A stretch of DNA of 64,000 bases, from the NCBI RefSeq assembly GCF_030386795.1, contig NZ_JANUQM010000001.1, positions 740,363 to 804,362 of the forward strand. The letters are read 5' to 3'. Within the stretch, counting starts at the first letter, position 1; the number at the start of each line of letters is the position of its first letter. Positions 56,974 to 64,000 of the stretch are shown here, piece after piece. A model generated the notes under the pieces. The model did no database searches. It was not told where the DNA came from and saw only the letters and a list, made by a program, of their open reading frames with translations. The DNA is from Streptomyces sp. S.PNR 29 (GTDB taxonomy: Bacteria; Actinomycetota; Actinomycetes; Streptomycetales; Streptomycetaceae). The position numbers and the translations under genes are program-made.

Positions 56974-57816
56974 ATGACGGCACCGACTACGTTCCGCATC
57001 GGCGGCGACCTGGAAGTACGGCGACTTGGTTTCGGGGCGATGCGTCTGCTGCCCGGGACCGCGGAGGGCCGCGCCGCCGGTCTCGTGGTGGCCCGGCACG
57101 CCGTCGAGCTGGGCGTCACGCTGATCGACACGGCACACATGTACGGCTGGGGAGCGAACGAGGACCTCCTGGCCGAGGCCCTGCACCCGTACCCGGAAGG
57201 GCTGGTGATCGCCACCAAGGTCGGCATCCGCCACACGACCTCCGGCGAGGGCTGGCGGCACGCGGGCGAGCCGGCCGATCTCCGCGCGCAGGTCGACGAG
57301 GCCCTTCGACGCCTCCGCCTCGACCGCATCGAACTCCTCCAGCTCCACCGCCTCGACCCGGGCGTCCCGCTCCCCGACCAACTCGGCGCCCTCCGCGACC
57401 TGCGCGACGAAGGCAAGATCAGGCACATCGGCCTGTCCGAGGTCACCGTCACCGAACTGGACGCGGCGCGGGCCGTCGTCGACATCGCGAGCGTGCAGAA
57501 CCGGTACAACGTCCTCGACCGCGAACACGAGGCCGTCCTGAAGGCCTGCGAGGCCGCCGGCATCGCCTTCCTGCCCTGGCGCCCCCTCGCCCCGGACGCC
57601 GCGGACACGCAGCCCGCGATCACGGCCGTGGCCACCGAACTCGGCGCCACCCCGACGCAGGTCGCCCTCGCCTGGCTCCTCGCCCGCTCCCCGGTCGTCC
57701 TGCCCATCCCCGGCACGGCGAGCATCGCCCACCTGGAGGAGAACGTGGCGGCGGCCGACCTGCGCCTGACCCGGGATCAGTACGACCTCCTGGACCGCCT
57801 GGCCGTCCCTGCGTAA
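56974..57816 (+). CDS. aldo/keto reductase (second copy)
   Basis: 280 residues, shorter than the reductase at 4379-5374. Catalytic residues are visible: Asp and Tyr in TLIDTAHMYGWGANED, Lys in IATKVGIRH and His in QLHRLDPG. The C-terminal VVLPIPGTASIAHLEENVAA binds NADPH. It is compact and resembles the YdbC-type oxidoreductases. It lies 36 bases after murQ on the same strand and may be read through from it, although no metabolic link is evident. Confidence 0.9.
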   Translation: MTAPTTFRIGGDLEVRRLGFGAMRLLPGTAEGRAAGLVVARHAVELGVTLIDTAHMYGWGANEDLLAEALHPYPEGLVIATKVGIRHTTSGEGWRHAGEPADLRAQVDEALRRLRLDRIELLQLHRLDPGVPLPDQLGALRDLRDEGKIRHIGLSEVTVTELDAARAVVDIASVQNRYNVLDREHEAVLKACEAAGIAFLPWRPLAPDAADTQPAITAVATELGATPTQVALAWLLARSPVVLPIPGTASIAHLEENVAAADLRLTRDQYDLLDRLAVPA

Positions 57817-57852
57817 GGGGCGTTGTCAGTCCCGTATGCGATTCTGACTTCC

Positions 57853-58416
57853 ATGAACCACGCCCAGCTGACCGCTCTGGGCCGCGCCCTGCGCCTCCTC
57901 GGTGAGCACGGCGAGGCCCTGACCACCGACACGCCCGATGCCAGGCTGCACGAGGTCAAGGCGGACCTGCGGCGGGCCCTCGACCTGCTGGAGGAGAGCG
58001 TCAGCAGCGCCCCGCCCAGCACGCGCTGCGCCGAGCACCCCACCGGGCCGGTCGACGAGAGCGCCCCCGACCTGTGCCTGCTGTGCGAGACCCGGCGCAG
58101 GGCCGCCCGTCGCGCCGAGTTCAACGGACCCGCCCCGCACACCCGGCCCACCGAACCGGTCCAGTCCCGGTACGGCATACGCGGCGACCGCCCCCAGCCC
58201 CAGCAGCGCTGGCTGCCGGAGCTGTGGAACGGCCAGGCGTGGCAGCTGTGCGGCACACCCCGCCGGGACCGGCGGGAGGCCGAGCTGTACATCGCGGCAC
58301 AACTCCGAGGACCCCGGCCCGCGATGGCGTACCGGCTCGTGCACGAGTTCACCGACTACGAGGTGCTGCGGGTGTGGGGGACGCCGGTGCGGGTGGATGT
58401 GGAGCCGATGCCCTAA
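57853..58416 (+). CDS. protein of unknown function, 187 aa
   Basis: I do not recognise the family. The N-terminus (LTALGRALRLLGEHGEALTT) is helical. A central part has Cys in STRCAEHP and LCLLCETRRRAARRAEF, which may bind zinc. The C-terminal half (QQRWLPELWNGQAWQLCGTP, RREAELYIAAQLRG, YRLVHEFTDYEVLRVWG) looks like a small folded alpha/beta domain that recalls actinomycete DNA-associated or phage-like small proteins. The ATG at 57853 lacks a good ribosome-binding site. It overlaps the gene at 58413-58805 by 4 bases. Confidence 0.65.
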   Translation: MNHAQLTALGRALRLLGEHGEALTTDTPDARLHEVKADLRRALDLLEESVSSAPPSTRCAEHPTGPVDESAPDLCLLCETRRRAARRAEFNGPAPHTRPTEPVQSRYGIRGDRPQPQQRWLPELWNGQAWQLCGTPRRDRREAELYIAAQLRGPRPAMAYRLVHEFTDYEVLRVWGTPVRVDVEPMP

Positions 58417-58805
58417 CAGGGCAGTCGCCCCTCCCGGTTGGCCCGCCTGACCCGCGCCCGCAGCAACGCCTCCGGTGGCACGTCCCCCACCGACTCCGGC
58501 GGACAGTCCCACTCCCGTCCCCCGCTGACGGGCCGCAGCTGCACCTTCCCTCCGACGTGGCCCATGACCTCCCCGATCCGCCCGTCCCGTACGTCCACGA
58601 CATGCGTCCCCACGGCCGGCCTCTCCCCCCGCAGCACCGACGCCAGCCGCTCGGCCGTCCGCACATTGCAGCGCCCCAGCTCGACCAGGGCGAAGGGTTC
58701 GTCACCGGCGCCGGTCACGGGGTCGACGCACAGGGACGGCAGGACGACGCCTACGCCGACGAGGGCGTCCCGCAGCGTCTGCACGACTTCTTCGGTGGAC
58801 CGCAC
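58413..58805 (-). CDS. protein of unknown function, 130 aa
   Basis: 130 residues from a GTG at 58805. The N-terminal half (VVQTLRDALVGVGVVLPSLC, FALVELGRCNVRTAERLASV) has a helix and strand pattern typical of short regulators that accompany Scr1-type HTH genes. A beta-rich middle has GTHVVDVRDGRIGEVMGHVG. The end is basic (RRANREGRLPC). I recall such proteins near WhiJ-like loci, and the HTH gene starts 118 bases away on the other strand. The function is unknown. Confidence 0.65.
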   Translation of the reverse strand: MRSTEEVVQTLRDALVGVGVVLPSLCVDPVTGAGDEPFALVELGRCNVRTAERLASVLRGERPAVGTHVVDVRDGRIGEVMGHVGGKVQLRPVSGGREWDCPPESVGDVPPEALLRARVRRANREGRLPC

Positions 58806-58922
58806 GTTCCTCTACCTCCACGCTGAGTTGATGATTCACCACACAGCGTGTCCGGAACCCGTCTAACCTGGCCATACAGGGCGCCCCAACAACCTCTTCT
58901 GTTCAACAGGGAGTTGCCTGCC

Positions 58923-59762
58923 ATGCCTGGATCGAAGGACCTGGACCCGTCGTCCTCCCCCCGCGCCCTCCTGGGCGCCGAACTCCGCCACGCCCGCGAG
59001 AAAGCGGGCCTCAGCCAGGAGGAACTGGGACAGCGGTTGTTCGTCAGCGGCTCGTTCATCGGGCAGCTGGAGAACGGGACGCGACGGATGCTGCCGGAGT
59101 ACGCCCGGATGCTGGATGCGGAGTTGGGGACGGGTGACTTCTTCCAGCGGAACTGCGGGGCGGCAGCGAAGTCGAAGTACCGCGAGCACTTTGCTGAAGC
59201 TGCGGAGGCGGAGACGCAGGCAACGGCGATCAGGGAGTACGCGTCGATGCTGATCCCTGAATTGCTCCAGACGCCCGCCTACGCCCGAGCGGTGAGCCGC
59301 GCTTACCAGCCCACAGCGGCAGACAAGGCCATCGAGGAACTGGTGACAGGCCGGATGGAGCGAGCGCGGATCCTCTCCGACCCAACAAAGCCCCTGTTGT
59401 GGACGGTGATTGACGAGGCCGCACTGCGCCGCGTGACAGGCGGGCCAGAGGTGATGGCGGAGGCTCTACGCCACCTCATCGGCCTGATCCGCCAGAACCG
59501 TGTCATCGTCCAGGTTCTGCCGTTCGCTGCAGGAGCCCACCCGGGGATGCAGGGTTGCGTCAGGCTGATGGACTTCGACGACGCCCCTCCGCTGGTCTAT
59601 CTCGAAGGAGTCGACACCGGACGGCTGGAAGACGACCCCGCCACCGTCACGCGTTACCGGCTCTACTTCGAGCTCCTCACGGCTTCGGCACTCGCGCCGG
59701 AGAAGTCTCTGGCCCTCCTCGAAGCGATGGCGCAGGATTACGACCATGAGGAACATGCCTGA
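58923..59762 (+). CDS. Scr1-family (DUF5753) helix-turn-helix regulator, WhiJ-like
   Basis: 279 residues from the ATG at 58923 with GGGAG upstream. The N-terminal Xre-type HTH is ALLGAELRHAREKAGLSQEE, LGQRLFVSGSFIGQLENGTR. The C-terminal DUF5753 part includes IREYASMLIPELLQTPAYAR, then VTGRMERARILSDPTKPLLW and VLPFAAGAHPGMQGCVRLMD. Such proteins act with a small DUF397 partner in development and secondary-metabolism control in Streptomyces. Here the DUF397 gene overlaps its 3' end by 8 bases, which makes the pair complete. Confidence 0.93.
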   Translation: MPGSKDLDPSSSPRALLGAELRHAREKAGLSQEELGQRLFVSGSFIGQLENGTRRMLPEYARMLDAELGTGDFFQRNCGAAAKSKYREHFAEAAEAETQATAIREYASMLIPELLQTPAYARAVSRAYQPTAADKAIEELVTGRMERARILSDPTKPLLWTVIDEAALRRVTGGPEVMAEALRHLIGLIRQNRVIVQVLPFAAGAHPGMQGCVRLMDFDDAPPLVYLEGVDTGRLEDDPATVTRYRLYFELLTASALAPEKSLALLEAMAQDYDHEEHA

Positions 59763-59958
59763 GTACGACCTGAGCACAGCCAACTGGTACAAGTCCAGCT
59801 ACAGCGGAGGCACCGGCGACAACTGCCTGGAAGTCACCCAGGCATTCCCCACCGTCGTCCCCGTCCGCGACTCCAAGACCCCCCACGGTCCGAAGCTCGT
59901 GTTCCGGGCCGCCGCCTGGTCGGCTTTCGTTGCGAACCTCAAGGACGGGACCGCCTGA
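59755..59958 (+). CDS. DUF397 protein, partner of the Scr1-type regulator
   Basis: 67 residues from the ATG at 59755, with GAGG 5 bases upstream (an ATG at 59746 is in frame). The sequence DLSTANWYKSSYSGGTGDNC, then LEVTQAF, VPVRDSKTPHGPKLVFRAAA and WSAFVANLKDG is a textbook DUF397 domain. These BldB/WhiJ-associated proteins are thought to modulate the adjacent HTH protein. The 8-base overlap with that gene indicates translational coupling. Confidence 0.93.
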   Translation: MPEYDLSTANWYKSSYSGGTGDNCLEVTQAFPTVVPVRDSKTPHGPKLVFRAAAWSAFVANLKDGTA

Positions 59959-60053
59959 GCTTCGGGAACCGAGCTCCGAGCGCTCTTTTCAAGGAACGGG
60001 TGGAGGACCTCAACCCACCCTCCCACCCGGCGAGTTGACTTGACGCGTTCGGC

Positions 60054-60083
60054 TTGCCACGGACAGTGACGAACCTCTAACGT
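60054..60083 (+). promoter_or_regulatory. probable sigma-70-type promoter for the winged-helix gene
   Basis: TTGCCA (60054-60059) and TAACGT (60078-60083) are separated by 18 bases, which is close to optimal. The predicted transcript would begin just before the hairpin at 60100-60134. Confidence 0.5.
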
Positions 60084-60099
60084 GCGGGCATAAAGCAAC

Positions 60100-60134
60100 A
60101 GCCCCCGCCAGGTGCTGCAACACCTGCGGGGGCT
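60100..60134 (+). promoter_or_regulatory. long leader hairpin upstream of the winged-helix gene
   Basis: AGCCCCCGC-C-AGGTG (60100-60114) pairs with CACCT-GCGGGGGCT (60121-60134), giving 14 bp with one bulged C and a 6-base loop. It lies 29 bases before the ATG at 60164. With its G/C-rich stem followed by TTAA it may be an attenuator or a site for a regulatory protein. I have a sense of having seen very similar leaders before this gene family in other Streptomyces. Confidence 0.7.
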
Positions 60135-60163
60135 TAACCAACGAGATCGAAGGACCCGATCCC

Positions 60164-61033
60164 ATGGCTGCCGCCAACTTTAGTGCGCCCGCGCTGCCCG
60201 CGCACCCGATGGCCAACCCCGGTTACGGCAAGCGCTCCGCCCCAGACCAACTCCCCCGCACCAACCACGACTTTGCGCACCTCCCACCCCGCGAAGCCGC
60301 CATCGCCGCCTACGTCGACCGGCTCCCCGACGGCGCCGACATCTCCGTGAAGACGCTGGCCAAACAGCTTCCGTACGGACAATGCGCCCTCGGCACGGCT
60401 CTCAACCGCCTCCAGGCAGCCGGCCATCTGCGCCGGGGCCGGGAGTGCGTGACGGCGGCCGACGGCAGCTCCCGCTGGATCACCCGATCGTGGTTCTCCC
60501 GTACCGCACGGGACGATGACTGGTGGGCGGCTTTCACGCGCGGCGACGTGCCGGAGCGGCAGGAACCGCCGCCGGAGCGGTCCCGCCCCACCCGCTCCCG
60601 TGCCCACATCCTCCTCGCCGCCCTCGGCCGCACGGCGCCCGTCCTGTCGCTCTCCCAGGCCGACTGCGCGACGCTGGCCCCGCTGGTGGCGGAGTGGTTC
60701 GCGCGGGGGGCTTCGGACGAGGACGTACTGCGCGCCCTCACCGCCGGTCTGCCGACGCCCGTCCACCACCCGGCCGCGCTGGTCCGCAACCGTCTGACCA
60801 GCAAACTCCCACCCCCACCCGCCCCGCGTCCTCCGCTGCGGGTCCTGGAGTGCGCGAACTGCGGTGCTCCGGGGCGCCCGGAGGCCCTGCCGGGTGGCCG
60901 ATGCAGCGCATGCCGGGGCGAACGCGCCCCCGCCCGCCCCAGTGCGCCCCTGTCCGCCCCGAAGGTCCACGCCCGCGCGGCAGAGATCCGCGCGGCGATG
61001 TCCCAGCAACGACGAGAGAAGGCATCCGTATGA
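60164..61033 (+). CDS. winged-helix DNA-binding protein with C-terminal zinc ribbon
   Basis: 289 residues. The winged helix is REAAIAAYVDRLPDGADISV followed by KTLAKQLPYGQCALGTALNR and LQAAGHLRRGRECVT. The central region (RSRAHILLAALGRTAPVLSL, LVAEWFARGASDEDVLRAL) is helical. The C-terminus has a Cys pair in ECANCG and another in RCSACRG, a probable zinc ribbon. This type is common in Streptomyces but uncharacterised. It stands downstream of a strong promoter and hairpin leader and directly before a Uma2 gene, with 59 bases between. The domain set suggests a transcriptional regulator. Confidence 0.82.
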   Translation: MAAANFSAPALPAHPMANPGYGKRSAPDQLPRTNHDFAHLPPREAAIAAYVDRLPDGADISVKTLAKQLPYGQCALGTALNRLQAAGHLRRGRECVTAADGSSRWITRSWFSRTARDDDWWAAFTRGDVPERQEPPPERSRPTRSRAHILLAALGRTAPVLSLSQADCATLAPLVAEWFARGASDEDVLRALTAGLPTPVHHPAALVRNRLTSKLPPPPAPRPPLRVLECANCGAPGRPEALPGGRCSACRGERAPARPSAPLSAPKVHARAAEIRAAMSQQRREKASV

Positions 61034-61092
61034 CGGCTCCTACGGTCCGACGCCACCAGCACGGGGCACGATGGAAGGGAGGAGGCGACACC

Positions 61093-61773
61093 ATGACCCC
61101 TGACACCGCTGAACACCCGCAGATGTCTGTCGAGGACTTCGAGGAACTCGTCCGCAGGGCTCCGAGGGAGATCCGCAACAGGCTGGAGTTCCTGGGCGGG
61201 CGGCTGTGCGTCCGGCACGGACCGCTCGATGTCGACGAGTTCGAGGAGCTTGCCGCTGCCGCCCCCGAGACCGTGCGGCTGGAGTACATCAACGGAAAAG
61301 TAGAGGTCAAGGCGTTGCCGGACGGGAAGCACACGTCGATCTTCATGTGGCTGTTGCGCCAGTGCATGCAGCAGCGCCCCGACCTTGACCTCGCACCCGA
61401 GCGGGGCGTCAAGGCTGAGGCCTACCGCAAGGGCCGCGCCCGCACGGACGGCTTCCTGGCGCCGGTCGACCACTTCGTGGAAGACGGCGAATGGTCCGAG
61501 ACCGACGGAGCCCTCATGGCCGTAGAGATCACCTCCCACGACCGCGACACCAACCAACGCGACCGCATCGACAAGCCCATCGGCTACGGCGAAGCCGACA
61601 TCCCCGTCTACCTCCTCATCGACCGCGACAACCACACCCTCACGGTCTTCAGCGAGCCGAAGGACGGCCGCTACCAGCAGTCCCCCAGCTACCCGTGGGG
61701 GGCCACCGTCGAGCTCCCCGCCCCCGTGAACATCACACTGGACACGGAGAAGCTCAAGGACTACGCCGACTGA
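61093..61773 (+). CDS. Uma2-family protein with duplicated N-terminal segment
   Basis: 226 residues from the ATG at 61093 with GGAGGCG upstream. The Uma2 core is present: TVRLEYINGKVEVKALPDGK, the acidic residues of RARTDGFLAPVDHF and LMAVEITSHDRDTNQRD, and YGEADIPVYLLIDRDNHTL. Before it lies a second, shorter copy of the same opening element: MSVEDFEELVRRAPREIRNR with LEFLGGRLCV, matching DVDEFEELAAAAPETVRLEY with INGKVEV. The protein is thus about 30 residues longer than the usual 190. The nuclease-like fold is known for the family; the cellular role is not. It converges on the carboxylesterase gene with a 13-base gap. Confidence 0.87.
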   Translation: MTPDTAEHPQMSVEDFEELVRRAPREIRNRLEFLGGRLCVRHGPLDVDEFEELAAAAPETVRLEYINGKVEVKALPDGKHTSIFMWLLRQCMQQRPDLDLAPERGVKAEAYRKGRARTDGFLAPVDHFVEDGEWSETDGALMAVEITSHDRDTNQRDRIDKPIGYGEADIPVYLLIDRDNHTLTVFSEPKDGRYQQSPSYPWGATVELPAPVNITLDTEKLKDYAD

Positions 61774-61786
61774 CCAGCCCGGCCCC

Positions 61787-63337
61787 TCACCCGAGCAACG
61801 GCAGCGCAGCGAACTCGTACCCCTCCCACAGCCGCCGCGACGCCTCCTCCGGGTACGCCCCGACCACCGGCTCCGCGTCGAACACCTGCACCAGCCGCCG
61901 TTCCCCGTCATACGTGTCCCACCCGGGGTCACCCGTCCGGGCGAACCCCGTCCACGACGCCCGGAAACGGGACGACAGCGCCTCGGCCTCCGCGGACGAC
62001 TCCACCCCGGCGAACAGCAGGACACCGAGGTCGGCCTGGTATGTGCCGAACAGCAGCGGGATATCCAGGCCGTGGCAGGCCCCCAGGGCTCCGTTGTGGG
62101 CCGGTGCCGACCAGGTCAGCTCGTAGACGTGCGCGCGTCCGCCCCCCGCCACCTGCGCCTGAGCCAGGTGCAGCGACGGCATGGTGAACAGCCAGTCCGT
62201 CTGGACCCGTTCGTACAGCTCGGACGGGGAGGCGTCCGGGAACGCGGCCCGGTACGCCGTTTCTCCCCCCGGTCCCGGGGCGTACAGGCGCAGGGCCGCC
62301 GTCGCCTGTTCCTCGGTGGTGCGGCCGAGCCGGCCGCCCATGGCGAGGAAGAGGCGGAACTCGTCGCGGTTGTGGCCGACGATCAGGTCGATGTCCCGGG
62401 CCGCGCCGGCCGAGAGGGCCTGCCAGGGGGTGGTGGGCAGTACCTCGCCGTCGACGACCGGGGAGAAGGGGGTCGCCGTGGGGGCGGCCTGGCCCCAGCG
62501 GTCCACGTACTGCGCCATCTTCGGACCCAACGCCTCCCCGGCCGAGGTGAGTCGGCGCGGATCCACCGTCGACAGGTCGGCGACCGTCGGGCGCAGCCCC
62601 ACCTCGGCGGCGAGCGCGGTGCCGATGTCCCGGGCCAGTTCGGCCGAGAAGAACGTCCCCGGCACGCTCTGCGCGATCGCCCGCCGGAACAGCCCGGCCG
62701 TGCCCGGCATGGACAGGAGCGAGGCGACCGACCCGGCGCCCGCCGACTCACCGAACACGGTGACCTGGCCGGGGTCGCCGCCGAACGCCGCGATGTTGTC
62801 CCGTACCCACTCCAGTGCGGCGACCTGGTCGAGCAGACCGCGGTTGGCGGGCGCCCCTTCTATGTGGGCGAACCCCTCCATGCCGACGCGGTAGTTGAGC
62901 GAGACGACGACCAGGTCGCCGTCGCGGGCTATGCGCTGGGCGTCGTAACCGGGGCTGCCCGCGTGCCCGAGCTTGTAGGCGCCGCCGTAGATCCACACCA
63001 TCACCGGGCGCCGGGCGGCCGGGTCGGGGTCGGGTGTCCAGACGTTGACCGTGAGCCAGTCGTCGCCGTCAGACGCTTCGAGCGCGCCCGTACGGCCCAC
63101 GATGCCGATGTCCTGCGGGGGCGGCGGGCCGAAGGCGTACGCGTCCCGTACGCCGTCCCAGGAGCGCACGGGGCGCGGCGCCATGAAGCGGGCGTAGCCC
63201 ACCGGGGGCTGGGCGAAGGGGATGCCGCGGAAGACCGTCAGACCGTCCTCCCGGCGCCCGCGCACCGCCCCGGCGTGCGTGCGCACCACGGGCTCGGTGG
63301 CGTCGGCTGCGGACGGACGGGCATCGGTCGTCGTCAT
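61787..63337 (-). CDS. type-B carboxylesterase/lipase
   Basis: 516 residues from the ATG at 63337 with GAGGAG upstream. The alpha/beta hydrolase signatures of type-B carboxylesterases are present: FRGIPFAQPPVGYARFMAPR, DDWLTVNVWTPDP, the oxyanion-hole VMVWIYGGAYKLG, nucleophile Ser in VTVFGESAGAGSVASLLSMP, acidic DEFRLFLA, and His in GALGACHGLDIPLLF. No signal peptide is visible, so it should be cytoplasmic. Such enzymes hydrolyse esters of many drugs and metabolites. The substrate is unknown. Confidence 0.92.
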   Translation of the reverse strand: MTTTDARPSAADATEPVVRTHAGAVRGRREDGLTVFRGIPFAQPPVGYARFMAPRPVRSWDGVRDAYAFGPPPPQDIGIVGRTGALEASDGDDWLTVNVWTPDPDPAARRPVMVWIYGGAYKLGHAGSPGYDAQRIARDGDLVVVSLNYRVGMEGFAHIEGAPANRGLLDQVAALEWVRDNIAAFGGDPGQVTVFGESAGAGSVASLLSMPGTAGLFRRAIAQSVPGTFFSAELARDIGTALAAEVGLRPTVADLSTVDPRRLTSAGEALGPKMAQYVDRWGQAAPTATPFSPVVDGEVLPTTPWQALSAGAARDIDLIVGHNRDEFRLFLAMGGRLGRTTEEQATAALRLYAPGPGGETAYRAAFPDASPSELYERVQTDWLFTMPSLHLAQAQVAGGGRAHVYELTWSAPAHNGALGACHGLDIPLLFGTYQADLGVLLFAGVESSAEAEALSSRFRASWTGFARTGDPGWDTYDGERRLVQVFDAEPVVGAYPEEASRRLWEGYEFAALPLLG

Positions 63338-63434
63338 CTGGGTCTCCTCACGGGGTGCCGGGGACAGGCGCGTAGCCAGTGTCATTGACTGACGCAACTG
63401 GATCCAGGGCACCCCGTGTGCCGACCTCGTGGGC

Positions 63435-64000
63435 TCAGCTCAGCGTCTTCAGCGCCGCCGGGTCGTACGCCGCCAGCTCGTCGAAGCGGCCGGAGAGGAC
63501 CTTCGCCGCCCACTCGGGGTCCTGGAGCAGGGCGCGGCCCACGGCCACCAGGTCGAACTCGTCGCGCTCCAGGCGGTCGAGGAGGTTGTCGAGGCTGCCG
63601 ACCTCGGCGCCCTCGCCCTGGAAGGCCTTGATGAAGTCGCCGTCGAGGCCGACCGAGCCGACGGTGATGGTGGGCTTGCCGGTGAGCTTCTTCGTCCAGC
63701 CCGCGAGGTTGAGGTCGGAGCCGTCGAACTCCGGCTCCCAGTAGCGGCGGGTGGAGGCGTGGAAGGCGTCCACGCCGGCCGCCGCGAGCGGGGTGAGGAT
63801 GGCCTCCAGCTCCTCGGGGGTCTCGGCGAGGCGGGCGTCGTAGGCGTCCTGCTTCCACTGCGAGTAGCGGAACAGCACGGGGAAGTCCGGCGAGACCTTC
63901 TCCCGGACGGCCGCGACGATCTCCGCCGCGAACCTCGTCCGGGCCACGGGGTCGCCGCCGTAGGCGTCGGTGCGGCGGTTGGTGCCCGCCCACAGGAACT
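63435..64000 (-). CDS. Old Yellow Enzyme-type NADH:flavin oxidoreductase (alkene reductase), cut by the right edge
   Basis: The frame stays open to the end of the window, so only the last 188 codons are present. The visible part begins FLWAGTNRRTDAYGGDPVAR, the standard OYE segment before the C-terminal half of the FMN barrel. VLFRYSQWKQDAYDARLAET, AAGVDAFHASTRRYWEP, KPTITVGSVGLDGDFIKAFQ and EFDLVAVGRALLQDPEWAAK (FMN-phosphate-binding region) follow. OYE-family enzymes reduce activated alkenes with NAD(P)H. The internal GTG at 63947 is not the start. The N-terminus lies outside the window. Confidence 0.9.
   Translation of the reverse strand, partial: FLWAGTNRRTDAYGGDPVARTRFAAEIVAAVREKVSPDFPVLFRYSQWKQDAYDARLAETPEELEAILTPLAAAGVDAFHASTRRYWEPEFDGSDLNLAGWTKKLTGKPTITVGSVGLDGDFIKAFQGEGAEVGSLDNLLDRLERDEFDLVAVGRALLQDPEWAAKVLSGRFDELAAYDPAALKTLS

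Overview
The window looks like a piece of a Streptomyces (or very close actinomycete) chromosome. Base composition is very GC-rich, third codon positions are almost all G or C, GTG and TTG starts are common, and many families are typical of the genus: DUF2530, DUF2771, DUF3027, DUF397, mycothiol-dependent maleylpyruvate isomerase-like enzymes, several Uma2 proteins, and the futalosine menaquinone pathway. I saw no rRNA, tRNA, CRISPR array or complete insertion sequence.

Layout. 1-8.9 kb: the 5' end of a large secreted WapA/RHS-like protein on the left edge, a secreted membrane-anchored propeller protein, an SGNH hydrolase, an ANT-like nucleotidyltransferase, an internally deleted Uma2 copy and its intact paralogue, an aldo/keto reductase, thpR and a MarR-MFS pair. 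9-16.2 kb: an AzgA-type purine permease with DUF2530, a CtpE-like P-type ATPase, and three tandem paralogous secreted proteins that share promoter sequence. 16.6-21.3 kb: a compact one-strand cassette with a 44-residue precursor-like peptide, a strong hairpin, an M29-like metallopeptidase, an MFS exporter, a JmjC/cupin dioxygenase and a HExxH-type peptide hydroxylase. This is a candidate RiPP cluster with an unknown product. 21.3-41.2 kb: mostly housekeeping genes (a sacsin-like GHKL ATPase, DUF3027, mqnB-mqnD, a cold-shock protein, HAD phosphatase, XPB helicase and a helicase-associated protein, a HelR/HelD-type ATPase), plus two tiny secreted peptides and an odd YqhA-IstB fusion.

41.4-58.8 kb: cutC and small metabolic genes, then a three-gene unit of a Pepco-like small protein and two giant paralogous caspase + Hsp90-type ATPase proteins (1494 and 1556 aa) with C-terminal repeats. 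This is a candidate NTP-dependent conflict (defence or cell-death) system. It is followed by a GNAT fusion, DUF4031, an RpiR regulator with murQ, and a second aldo/keto reductase. 58.9-64 kb: a WhiJ-type HTH/DUF397 pair, a winged-helix zinc-ribbon protein behind a hairpin leader, a Uma2 protein with a duplicated N-terminus, a type-B carboxylesterase and, at the right edge, an Old Yellow Enzyme-type reductase cut by the window.

The two regions most worth follow-up are the putative RiPP cassette (16.6-21.3 kb) and the Pepco/caspase-Hsp90 unit (43.7-53.2 kb). In both, gene content, order and strand argue for joint function, but the product or trigger cannot be read from sequence. Many convergent neighbours here overlap or almost touch at their 3' ends, so some terminators must lie inside the opposite gene.
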